Positions 1 through 7,193 of a DNA stretch of 64,000 bases are shown here, piece after piece; position 1 is the stretch's first letter; every line of letters starts with the position of its first letter. The DNA lies in assembly GCA_900316525.1 (NCBI GenBank), contig ONDF01000009.1:50592-114591 (forward strand), written 5' to 3'. Source of the stretch: an uncultured Bacteroidales bacterium. GTDB taxonomy: Bacteria; Bacteroidota; Bacteroidia; Bacteroidales; UBA932. The translations under genes were made by a program, and so were the position numbers. Under the pieces are notes generated by a model, which made no database searches, was not told where the DNA came from, and worked only from the letters and a program-made list of their open reading frames with translations.

Positions 1-1
1 C

Positions 2-1411
2 ACTGACCCCGGTACCAATCCGGGTACTGACCCCGGCACGAATCCCACCACCTACCGCACGTGGGACGACACGGGCGCCAGCCTGCCGGACTACCCCACC
101 TACAACACCGTCAGTTCCCTCTCCGACTTCCCGCGGATCGACATCACCTGGGAAAAGGAAACCCAGCGCCTGGCCGAGGGCGAATACACCTGGGTGGACG
201 GCACCGTCCGCTTCCGCGACCCCAAGGGGATGTACAAGACCGCTAACGAGAAGGACTACGAAACCGACTCCCAGGTGCTCCAGATGCGCATCCGCGGCCG
301 CGGCAACACGTCCTACGACGCCGAGGGAGGTATCAAGCACTCCTACAAGATCAAGCTCGCCGACCACCGGAAGGTGTTCGGGATGAAGGGCGACAAGGAC
401 TGGATGCTGCTGGCCGACGTCCAGGACCCGTCGCTCCTGCGGAACGCGGTCGCCCTGCGCATCGCCCGGATGGTGTCGATGCCCTGGACGCCCAAGTACC
501 GCGCCGCGGAGGTCTATTTCAACGGCCAGTACGGTGGCTGCTACCTGCTGGTGGAAGCCAAGGAGGTGGACCGGGAGAACAAGATCCCCATCACCGTAGT
601 GGAGCCCGGCCAGACCGACGGCGGCTATCTCCTGGAAATCGACAACAAGGGCGACTACGACCGGTACTTCCGGACGGAAACCTTCCAGAAGAAGATCAAG
701 TTCAAGGATCCCGAATTCGGGGACCGGAACAATCCGGACAACTCGGCCGACGCCCAGGCCCAGATGAAGTTCATCACCGACTACGTGAACGACGTGGAGC
801 GCCTCCTGAAGGAGCGTTCCTTCGATCCGGAGACCGGCTACCAGTCCAAGCTGGACCTGTACACGGTCATCGGCAACTACATCGTGCACGAACTGACGAT
901 GAACGTGGACGGCGGCATGCGCCTTTCCACCTATTTCGCCAAGGACAAGGACACCAAGCTGTTCATGCCCCTGGTGTGGGACTTCGACCTGTCCCTCGGG
1001 AACTGCTCCTACATCGGCAACGACTTCAACCTGGATCCCGGCATGGACGGCCCCAAGGGCTGGTTCATCAAGATCCGCGGCGGCTCCTTCGAAAACGGGG
1101 ACTGGGACGGTTCCCGGAAGAGCTACTACCAGTATCTGTTCGAGGATCCGGTCTTCGTGCAGGCCCTCAAGGACCGCTGGAACCTGGTGAAACCCCGCCT
1201 GGACAAGATTCCCGCCTTCATCGACAAGATGGCGGAGTACAATACGCTGGCCTATGACCATAACGTGTCGGGCGGGAAGAATCCGCGCGCGAACCGCTCG
1301 TATTACTACCCGCCGGACAACTTCACTACCTGGTCGGAGGCCGTGGCATATATGAAGAATTTCTATACCGAACGGCTGGCCTGGCTGGACCAGGCTATCA
1401 ACAGCCTATAA
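2..1411 (+). CDS. CotH kinase family surface protein (5' end outside window)
   Basis: The frame is open from the first bases, so the N-terminus, probably with the export signal, lies outside the window. The visible start is a TDPGTNPG-type repeat, a Thr/Pro/Gly linker usual in secreted multidomain proteins. The rest matches the CotH kinase fold: RGRGNTS near the start, VYFNGQYGGCYLLVE, GGYLLEID, and VWDFDLSLGN, whose Asp residues fit the metal/ATP site. CotH proteins are atypical protein kinases known from Bacillus spore coats; in Bacteroidota they are exported and their substrates are mostly unknown. The stop overlaps the stop of the convergent DoxX-like gene by six bases. Family assignment is firm; biological role is not. 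Confidence 0.85.
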   Translation, partial: TDPGTNPGTDPGTNPTTYRTWDDTGASLPDYPTYNTVSSLSDFPRIDITWEKETQRLAEGEYTWVDGTVRFRDPKGMYKTANEKDYETDSQVLQMRIRGRGNTSYDAEGGIKHSYKIKLADHRKVFGMKGDKDWMLLADVQDPSLLRNAVALRIARMVSMPWTPKYRAAEVYFNGQYGGCYLLVEAKEVDRENKIPITVVEPGQTDGGYLLEIDNKGDYDRYFRTETFQKKIKFKDPEFGDRNNPDNSADAQAQMKFITDYVNDVERLLKERSFDPETGYQSKLDLYTVIGNYIVHELTMNVDGGMRLSTYFAKDKDTKLFMPLVWDFDLSLGNCSYIGNDFNLDPGMDGPKGWFIKIRGGSFENGDWDGSRKSYYQYLFEDPVFVQALKDRWNLVKPRLDKIPAFIDKMAEYNTLAYDHNVSGGKNPRANRSYYYPPDNFTTWSEAVAYMKNFYTERLAWLDQAINSL

Positions 1412-2572
1412 GAGGAACAGCAGGGCGAGCAGATAGAGCGCAAAGCCCTGCGCCTTGATGCGGCGACCGGTGATGAAGTCGGTGGACAGGCCCACGGGCT
1501 CGCGGTCCAGCAAGCCTTTCAGCTCCTCGCCCTTCGGGACGTCGCGGGGGCTCCATTTGGAGATCAGCTCGCCGTCGTTGAAGTAGGTTGCGCCGCCATT
1601 GGCGCGGTTCAGCGTGATGAGGGGCTTGTAATCGGCCAGATACACATCTTCCGGGGTATACTCGCCGGGAACGGCGAGGATGAGGGGCGTCGCGCCGCTG
1701 ATGCGGGCCTCGGCGGCCTGCGTGCGGATGCGGTCCCAATCGGCATCCTCCGGGTCATACACGGAGAACACCATCACTTTTCCGAGCACCGCCAGTTCGT
1801 CCTGGTACTCCCCGTCCGCGTCGCGGAAGGAAAGGACCGGCTTGGCGGCGTTCTTGTACATCCCGCTGCGGCTGAGCGTATCCACGCCGACGAAGGTCCA
1901 CGTGGAATCCGGCAGGGCGTCCAGGGTGAAGGACCCGCGCTGCCCGTTCCGCTCGTAGATGAAGGTCGGGACCTTGCCGTCCATCTCCTGGTAGTCGTTG
2001 TCCAGGGAGGCGAAGAGCTCGGTGCCGGGGGCGAACTCCGTGAAGTCGATCATCGGCAGGTGCCGGGCATTGTGGACGAGGGCAAAAACGAGGGAAGGGA
2101 CGGCCAGGAAGAAGGCCACGTACTTCCCCTTCCGGGGCACGCCGAAATTCTGGAACGGAATGAAGGCGGCCGCGGCCAAGGCCAGCAGGACGACATTCTT
2201 CAGGAGCGTCTGCCCATGGGAAAGGTGGATGGCCTCGCCGAAACAGCCGCAGTCCATCTCCGGATTCGCGATCCAGAGGATCAGGGTGATGATCGTGAAG
2301 AACACCACCAGGATGGAGGTGACGACCGCCGTCGTCTTGCGGAACACGCCGCTGATGAGCGCCGCACCCGTGGTGGCCTCCACAAGGGACAGGACCATCC
2401 CGAGGGCCTTCGCGGTCCCCTGCAGGAAGCCCAGGTGGAAGAACTTGAAGTATTCGCTGACGATGAGGCCGGTGCCCACCGGGTCCAGCAGCTTGAGCAG
2501 GCCCGAGGCGAGGAACACCAGGCCGATGAGGATGGCGCATAAACGCCTTAATCTATGATGTGCCTTTTTCAT
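1406..2572 (-). CDS. DoxX/MauE-like membrane protein with C-terminal extracytoplasmic part
   Basis: This 388-residue protein has about four hydrophobic segments in the first 180 residues, beginning ILIGLVFLASGLLKLLDP, which is typical of the DoxX/MauE superfamily. A CGCFG motif lies in a loop near residue 110, as in MauE-like redox membrane proteins. The C-terminal half is soluble and probably extracytoplasmic, ending in one more hydrophobic stretch. Similar long DoxX-family proteins are common in Bacteroidota. It follows tmk with an ATGA overlap, so the two are co-translated. A role in thiol redox or membrane quality control is inferred from the cysteine motif only. Confidence 0.75.
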   Translation of the reverse strand: MKKAHHRLRRLCAILIGLVFLASGLLKLLDPVGTGLIVSEYFKFFHLGFLQGTAKALGMVLSLVEATTGAALISGVFRKTTAVVTSILVVFFTIITLILWIANPEMDCGCFGEAIHLSHGQTLLKNVVLLALAAAAFIPFQNFGVPRKGKYVAFFLAVPSLVFALVHNARHLPMIDFTEFAPGTELFASLDNDYQEMDGKVPTFIYERNGQRGSFTLDALPDSTWTFVGVDTLSRSGMYKNAAKPVLSFRDADGEYQDELAVLGKVMVFSVYDPEDADWDRIRTQAAEARISGATPLILAVPGEYTPEDVYLADYKPLITLNRANGGATYFNDGELISKWSPRDVPKGEELKGLLDREPVGLSTDFITGRRIKAQGFALYLLALLFLL

Positions 2573-3249
2573 ACGAGGTAAGGGTCGACCGCCGCGCGGA
2601 CCTTGGCGAAAATGTCGTCCGGGGGGAGCATCCGGCCCTCGGCGTCGCCGCAGTCGATGCGCAGGAAATGCGCATCGCGGGCGGCCTCGGCGCGGTACAT
2701 GTCCCGGACGGCCTCCTGGAAGCGGATGTCCGCCTCGTGGATGTCCTGCGCGCCGTGCAGGTAGGAGCGGTCATCGCCCTGGCGGTGCGCCGCCAGGCTC
2801 TTTTCCACAAAGCCGATGGGCACGTCCAGGAACAGGTTCAGGTCCGGTTCCGGGAGGTCGAAATCGCCGTACTCCGTGTCGAAGATCCAGTTGCGGAGGC
2901 GGGTCCGCTCGGCCCCCTGGGGAAGCTTCGCGCACTGGTAGGCGATGTTGGAATACACGTAGCGGTCCAGGAGGACCACCTTGCCGGCGTCCAGGGCCTC
3001 GCGCATCATCGGCGCGGCCCGGTGCCGGTCCTCGGCGAAGAGCAGGGCCACGAGCTGCGGATGCACGGCCTCGATGCTGCCGAACTCGCCCTTGAGGAAG
3101 CGGCCGATCAGGTCGCCGTACACGGGGGCGTCGTACCGCGGGAAGTGGATGTATTCCAGCGCCCCGCAGCGTTCGGTGAGGTATTCCTTCAGTTTCTTGA
3201 CCTGGGTGGACTTCCCCGCCCCGTCCAGGCCCTCCAGCACGATGAGCAT
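2569..3249 (-). CDS. tmk: thymidylate kinase
   Basis: Phosphorylates dTMP to dTDP with ATP in the cytosol, the last committed step to dTTP. The P-loop GLDGAGKST starts near residue 7. LDRY near residue 96 is the conserved DR(Y/F) substrate motif, and a lid region rich in Arg/Gly lies around residues 155-165. At 226 residues it is slightly longer than the roughly 205-210 usual in the family. It is the first gene of a two-gene minus-strand operon with the DoxX-like gene. A TATATTTG -7 box lies 19 bases upstream of the ATG, back to back with the folP promoter. Confidence 0.93.
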   Translation of the reverse strand: MLIVLEGLDGAGKSTQVKKLKEYLTERCGALEYIHFPRYDAPVYGDLIGRFLKGEFGSIEAVHPQLVALLFAEDRHRAAPMMREALDAGKVVLLDRYVYSNIAYQCAKLPQGAERTRLRNWIFDTEYGDFDLPEPDLNLFLDVPIGFVEKSLAAHRQGDDRSYLHGAQDIHEADIRFQEAVRDMYRAEAARDAHFLRIDCGDAEGRMLPPDDIFAKVRAAVDPYLV

Positions 3250-3268
3250 GATTTTTCGTTTAATCTTA

Positions 3269-3276
3269 CAAATATA
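3269..3276 (-). promoter_or_regulatory. -7 promoter box (TATATTTG) for tmk
   Basis: Matches the Bacteroidota sigma-ABfr -7 consensus TAnnTTTG on the minus strand, about 20 bases before the tmk start. The AT-rich 41-bp gap between divergent genes contrasts sharply with the GC-rich surroundings. No convincing -33 TTTG was identified. Confidence 0.6.
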
Positions 3277-3278
3277 AC

Positions 3279-3286
3279 TATTTTTG
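3279..3286 (+). promoter_or_regulatory. -7 promoter box (TATTTTTG) for folP, four bases before the ATG
   Basis: Matches TAnnTTTG. Only CGTT separates it from the folP ATG, so transcription would begin at or next to the start codon, predicting a leaderless mRNA. No other box is visible in this short divergent gap. Confidence 0.45.
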
Positions 3287-3290
3287 CGTT

Positions 3291-4103
3291 ATGAAACCGA
3301 AAATCCACCTCCTCGGCATCGTTAACCTCACGGACGACTCGTACTACGCGGCGAGCCGGGCGCAGGACCCGGACGCCTTCCTCGCGCGGGTCGGGACGAT
3401 GCTGGCGGAAGGGGCCGACTGGATCGACATCGGCGCCTGCTCCACCCGCCCGGGAGCACAGCCCGTCGGGGCGGACGAGGAGTGGCGGCGGCTGGAACCG
3501 GCCTTGCAGGCCCTCCGGCACGCGTTTCCGGACGCGCACGTTTCCATCGACACCTACTGGTCATCCGTCGTCGAGCGGGCGTACGACCTCATCGGCCCGT
3601 TTATGGTCAATGACATTTCGGCGGGGGCGTTCGACACGCAGATGCTGCCGCTCGTGGGCCGACTAGGTCTCCCCTACATCGCCATGCACATGCGCGGAAC
3701 GCCGGAGACGATGCAGTCGATGACCGACTATCCCCAGGGGGTGACGGCGGAGGTCCTGCGGTACTTCAAGGCATTTGCGAAGCGCGCCGCGAAGGCCGGG
3801 GTCACGGACTGGATCCTGGACCCGGGCTTCGGCTTCGCCAAGACGGTGGAACAGAACTGGACCCTGCTGGAAGAGCTGGAACTCCTGCAGGTCCTGCAGA
3901 TGCCCATCCTCGTGGGCGTCTCCCGCAAAAGCATGATCTACAAGCGATTCGGCATCACGCCCGAGGAATCGCTCCCCGCGACGCAGGTCGCGCATTACAT
4001 CGCGCTCCAGCGCGGCGCCACCTGGCTCCGCGTGCACGACGTCGCCGAAGCGCGCCGCACCGTGGCTATATACGACGCAGATGGCCGATCAGGTCGGCCA
4101 TGA
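3291..4103 (+). CDS. folP: dihydropteroate synthase
   Basis: Condenses 6-hydroxymethyl-dihydropterin pyrophosphate with p-aminobenzoate in folate synthesis; it is the sulfonamide target. The TIM-barrel signatures are in order: GIVNLTDDSYY near the N-terminus, DIGACSTRPGA (pterin/PABA loop) near residue 46, SIDTYWS near 86, DPGFGFAKT near 176 and GVSRKSM near 209. At 270 residues it is a normal length. The last codons fall inside a perfect inverted repeat (4081-4101), so the C-terminal residues GRSGRP are probably shaped by a hairpin. It is monocistronic and convergent with the DivIC-like gene. Confidence 0.93.
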   Translation: MKPKIHLLGIVNLTDDSYYAASRAQDPDAFLARVGTMLAEGADWIDIGACSTRPGAQPVGADEEWRRLEPALQALRHAFPDAHVSIDTYWSSVVERAYDLIGPFMVNDISAGAFDTQMLPLVGRLGLPYIAMHMRGTPETMQSMTDYPQGVTAEVLRYFKAFAKRAAKAGVTDWILDPGFGFAKTVEQNWTLLEELELLQVLQMPILVGVSRKSMIYKRFGITPEESLPATQVAHYIALQRGATWLRVHDVAEARRTVAIYDADGRSGRP

Positions 4104-4136
4104 CGCATACGTCATTCCCGGCTTGACCGGGAATCT
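4081..4136. repeat. chain of three hairpins between folP and the DivIC/FtsB-like gene
   Basis: Three inverted repeats follow one another: ATGGCCGA/TCGGCCAT (4081-4101), ATGACG/CGTCAT (4100-4115) and ATTCCCGG/CCGGGAAT (4114-4134). The last belongs to a dispersed palindrome family seen again at 12369 and, in composite form, inside murE. The cluster may act as a bidirectional terminator for the convergent genes, but no U-tract follows. Confidence 0.6.
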
Positions 4137-4138
4137 AT

Positions 4139-4453
4139 TTACTCGATGATGTAGACATCCTCGCCCGGAGCCGCGAAGTGATAGGTTTCCCGGGCGAACT
4201 TTTCTAGGGAATCCCGGCTGTTCGTGAGGGCCTGGATTTCCGCGTCCATCGCGTCGATGTCGCTGCGGAGCCGGTCCATCTGGCGCTCCTGGCGCTGGAT
4301 CTCCAGGTTCGCGCGGACCCAGTTCAGGACGCTGCTGTGCGACAGGAACAGCAGCCACAGCGCCGCCAGCGCCGTGATGACGATCACGAACGGGAGGAAG
4401 TAATTGTGGTCGCTGCGCGTCAGCAGGTTGCCCTTCTGTTTCTTGTCTGCCAT
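4139..4453 (-). CDS. DivIC/FtsB-like septum formation initiator
   Basis: This 104-residue protein has the architecture of the DivIC/FtsB family: a short basic cytosolic tail, one membrane segment at about residues 20-38 (FVIVITALAALWLLFLS), then a coiled coil at about 45-85. FtsB/DivIC joins FtsL and FtsQ at the division site and activates septal peptidoglycan synthesis. It would pair with the FtsL-like and FtsQ proteins of the dcw cluster at 29.8-45.5 kb. Assignment rests on topology and the FARETYHF C-terminal motif; paralogues of this family are hard to separate by eye. Confidence 0.8.
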   Translation of the reverse strand: MADKKQKGNLLTRSDHNYFLPFVIVITALAALWLLFLSHSSVLNWVRANLEIQRQERQMDRLRSDIDAMDAEIQALTNSRDSLEKFARETYHFAAPGEDVYIIE

Positions 4454-4493
4454 AAATCCGGGAGATTGTGTTCCGACTTTTCTGCGAAATTAG

Positions 4494-4501
4494 TAAATTT
4501 G
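4494..4501 (+). promoter_or_regulatory. -7 promoter box (TAAATTTG) for the nucleotidyltransferase gene
   Basis: A full match to TAnnTTTG 40 bases before the chosen ATG. It supports that start over an in-frame ATG at 4503, which would lie at the transcription start. Confidence 0.55.
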
Positions 4502-4541
4502 CATGAATTACGCGACAACAAATTTAAAAATCGTATACGCT

Positions 4542-5474
4542 ATGAAACCTACCCTTCTCGTCCTCGCCGCCGGCATGGGCAGCCGCTATGGCGGGCTCAA
4601 GCAGATGGACGGCCTCGGCCCCCACGGCGAGACCATCATCGACTATTCCATCCACGACGCCGTGGAAGCCGGCTTCGGCAAGGTCGTCTACATCGTCCGT
4701 GAGTCCTTCAAGGCCGATATGGAAAAGGCCGTCCAGGCCAAGTACGCCGGTGTCAAGACCGTCGACGGGGAACCCCTCGAGTTCGTCTTCGTCACCCAGG
4801 AACTGAACAAGATCCCCGCCCGCTTCCCGCTCAATCCCGAGCGCGTGAAGCCCTGGGGCACCGCCCACGCCGTCCTGATGGCGAAGGACGTCATCCACGA
4901 GCCGTTCGCCGTCATCAACGGCGACGACTTCTACGGCAAGGAGTCCTTCCGCATCCTCGGCGACTGGTGCCGCGCCCATGCGGACACGACCGGCCAGTAC
5001 TGCATCGTCGGCTTCGAGCTGGACAACACCCTGTCCGAGAACGGCACCGTCTCCCGCGGCATCTGCGCCTACGACAAGGCCGGCAACCTCACCGACATCG
5101 CTGAGCACCTGGAAATCGGCCAGGAAGCCGACGGCGTGGTGTACGGCAACAACTCCGTCACCGGCGAGAAGCATGTCGTCCTGGACGCCAAGGCGCTGTG
5201 CTCGATGAACATGTGGGGCTTCACCCCCGACTACTTCGCCAAGAGCGAGGCCATCTTCGAGCAGTTCCTGGAGGTCAATGCCAACGAGCCCAAGAAGGAA
5301 TTCTACATCCCCTTCGCCGTGGACTGCATCGTCAAGTCCGGCCAGGGTTCCTGCGAGGTGCTCTCCACGCCGTCCCGCTGGTTCGGCGTGACCTTCAAGG
5401 AGGACCGCCCCGGCGTCGTCGCCAAGTTCGCTTCCCTCGTGGAAGAAGGCGTCTATCCCAGCCCCCTGTATTGA
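4542..5474 (+). CDS. sugar-phosphate nucleotidyltransferase family protein
   Basis: This 310-residue protein has the NTP-transferase fold: the nucleotide-binding signature LAAGMGSRYGGLKQ at the N-terminus and FAVINGDDFYG (metal-binding Asp pair) near residue 125. Such enzymes join a sugar 1-phosphate to a nucleoside triphosphate. The sugar cannot be read from the sequence; it does not carry the standard RmlA or GalU signature set. The ATG was chosen because it begins the conserved MKPTLLVLAAG core and is correctly spaced from the -7 box; an upstream in-frame ATG would add 13 non-conserved residues. One base separates it from the CPBP protease gene, so they are probably co-transcribed. Confidence 0.85.
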   Translation: MKPTLLVLAAGMGSRYGGLKQMDGLGPHGETIIDYSIHDAVEAGFGKVVYIVRESFKADMEKAVQAKYAGVKTVDGEPLEFVFVTQELNKIPARFPLNPERVKPWGTAHAVLMAKDVIHEPFAVINGDDFYGKESFRILGDWCRAHADTTGQYCIVGFELDNTLSENGTVSRGICAYDKAGNLTDIAEHLEIGQEADGVVYGNNSVTGEKHVVLDAKALCSMNMWGFTPDYFAKSEAIFEQFLEVNANEPKKEFYIPFAVDCIVKSGQGSCEVLSTPSRWFGVTFKEDRPGVVAKFASLVEEGVYPSPLY

Positions 5475-5475
5475 T

Positions 5476-6447
5476 ATGGCCGCTTTTTCCGCACGCAAGG
5501 TCAAGGATTATGACCTCTATTCGGGCCACGCCTGGTACGTGCCCGGTGTCAAGGGAATGTTCGGCTTCATCGGCTGGTTCCTGCTGGGCGGCCTGCTGGG
5601 CGGCGTCGTCCAGGCCATCCTGGGCCTGTTCATGTCCCAGCAGGCGGTCATCGACTACGGGATGATCGTCGTCTATCCCCTCCAGTTCCTTCCCGCCATG
5701 GTCTACGCGGCGAACCAGAGCCGCAAGAACATGGTGTTCGATCCGGGTTATGTGCTGGATAACAAGCACTTCAGCCCTTACGGCATGGGCCTGGCGATCC
5801 TCATCACCGTGGTGATGACCTTCGCCTCGATGTTCGCTTTCGACCTGCCCAACTACTGGAACATGCAGCTCACGCTCAAGTCCTCCGTCATGGCCAAGTT
5901 CTATGAGCTGTTCACCGAAATCATGAAGCAGATGACCGGCGGTCCGCTGTGGTCCTCCTTCCTGGTGGTGGCCATCTTCGCCCCGATCTTCGAGGAATGG
6001 CTGTGCCGGGGCATGGTGCTCCGCGGCCTGCTGACGAAGATGAAGCCCGGCTGGGCCATCGTCGTCTCCGCCCTCTTCTTCGCGGTCATCCACGCGAACC
6101 CCTGGCAGGCCCTGAACGCCTTCCTGATCGGCCTGATGATGGGCTATGTCTACTACAAGACCGGCTCCCTGATCCTCACGATGGTCATCCATTTCGTGAA
6201 CAACGGCACCTCCGTCATCCTCTCCAACATCGAGCAGTTCAAGGACTTGGAGGATGTCTACCTGGTCGACATCATTGACAAGCAGAACTACGCCATCCTT
6301 TACATCATCTCCTGCATCATCCTCTTCGCGTGCCTCTGGGCCTTCTCCCGCATCAAGGTCGAGAACCCCTGGGGCAACATCGACCGCATCCCGCCCGCCG
6401 ACGAGACGGTGGTCGAAGAGGCTCCGGCTGAAACACCTGCTGAATGA
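5476..6447 (+). CDS. CPBP family intramembrane metalloprotease
   Basis: A polytopic membrane protein of 323 residues with about eight hydrophobic segments. It carries the CAAX-protease and bacteriocin-processing (CPBP/Abi) motifs: EEWLCRGMVLRGLL (EExxxR) near residue 172, FFAVIHANPWQ (FxxxH) near 201 and HFVNN near 238. The Glu pair and the two His are the expected catalytic and metal-binding residues. Bacterial members act in peptide processing, immunity to bacteriocins or protein secretion; nothing nearby fixes the substrate. The acidic C-terminal tail (ADETVVEEAPAETPAE) is cytosolic and probably disordered. It is the second gene of a two-gene unit and convergent with the MurU-like gene. 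Confidence 0.88.
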   Translation: MAAFSARKVKDYDLYSGHAWYVPGVKGMFGFIGWFLLGGLLGGVVQAILGLFMSQQAVIDYGMIVVYPLQFLPAMVYAANQSRKNMVFDPGYVLDNKHFSPYGMGLAILITVVMTFASMFAFDLPNYWNMQLTLKSSVMAKFYELFTEIMKQMTGGPLWSSFLVVAIFAPIFEEWLCRGMVLRGLLTKMKPGWAIVVSALFFAVIHANPWQALNAFLIGLMMGYVYYKTGSLILTMVIHFVNNGTSVILSNIEQFKDLEDVYLVDIIDKQNYAILYIISCIILFACLWAFSRIKVENPWGNIDRIPPADETVVEEAPAETPAE

Positions 6448-6454
6448 TCGGTTT

Positions 6455-7192
6455 TTACCTGAGAATGGCTTCACAAACCCTTTCCGCTTCGGAGAGGGTT
6501 TCTTTTTTGCCCACGTCGACCAGCTGGAAATCCGGCGGGACGGCGGCGTAGATGGGATAGTCGGCGCAGGCGCGGAGGTAGAAGTCCACGATGGAGAAGC
6601 GGTCGCCGAAACCGTACCGGTCGAAAGCGTCGAAGATAGCCGGCGACATCAGGTGGATGCCGGCGAAAGCGAGCTTCCGGCACCGGTCCGGGTCAATATC
6701 GGGGAACGGGCTGCGGACTTCCCCGGTCGCGATGTTGGTCCAGCCCTTGAGCCGGTTGTCCTCGTCGAACAGGAAATACCGCTGCGTCTTCCGCTCGCTC
6801 GCCACCAGCGTCACCAGCGCCCCCTCCCGGTGCTGCTCCCGCAGCCACCCCAGGTCCAAATTGCTGACAATGTCCACATTATGGACGAGGAAGGGCTCGC
6901 TTCCCAGGAGCGGAGCCGCGTAGCGGATCCCCCCGCCCGTCTCCCGCAGGAAATCCCTTTCGTCGGAGACGGCGATGCGGGCGCCGAAGTCGTGGGAGTG
7001 AAGGTAGTGGATGATCTGGTCCGGGAAATGATGGACATTCACCACGAGGTCGTCATACCCCGCCGCGACGAGCTTGGTGATGACGTGGTATAGCAGCGGC
7101 TGGCCGCACACGGGCACGAGCGCCTTCGGCATCGTGTCCGTAATCGGTTTCAAGCGGGTCCCCAGCCCCGCGGCAAAGATCATCGCTTTCAT
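6455..7192 (-). CDS. MurU-like nucleotidyltransferase (N-acetylmuramate 1-phosphate uridylyltransferase candidate)
   Basis: This 245-residue single-domain NTP transferase begins MKAMIFAAGLGTRLKPIT and has the PKALVPV Lys loop near residue 23 and HNVDI near 103. This compact form fits the MurU/HddC type, which lacks the C-terminal left-handed helix of RmlA and GlmU. Its partner, one base upstream, is an AmgK-like sugar kinase fused to a RapZ domain. In Pseudomonas AmgK and MurU act in sequence to turn MurNAc into UDP-MurNAc, bypassing de novo synthesis. The context therefore suggests cell-wall sugar recycling; a mannose 1-phosphate substrate is the main alternative. Confidence 0.75.
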   Translation of the reverse strand: MKAMIFAAGLGTRLKPITDTMPKALVPVCGQPLLYHVITKLVAAGYDDLVVNVHHFPDQIIHYLHSHDFGARIAVSDERDFLRETGGGIRYAAPLLGSEPFLVHNVDIVSNLDLGWLREQHREGALVTLVASERKTQRYFLFDEDNRLKGWTNIATGEVRSPFPDIDPDRCRKLAFAGIHLMSPAIFDAFDRYGFGDRFSIVDFYLRACADYPIYAAVPPDFQLVDVGKKETLSEAERVCEAILR

Positions 7193-7193
7193 C

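Noticed and set aside
4503..4541. Upstream ATG as the start of the first nucleotidyltransferase
   Set aside because: It lies at the predicted transcription start just after the -7 box and would add 13 unconserved residues.
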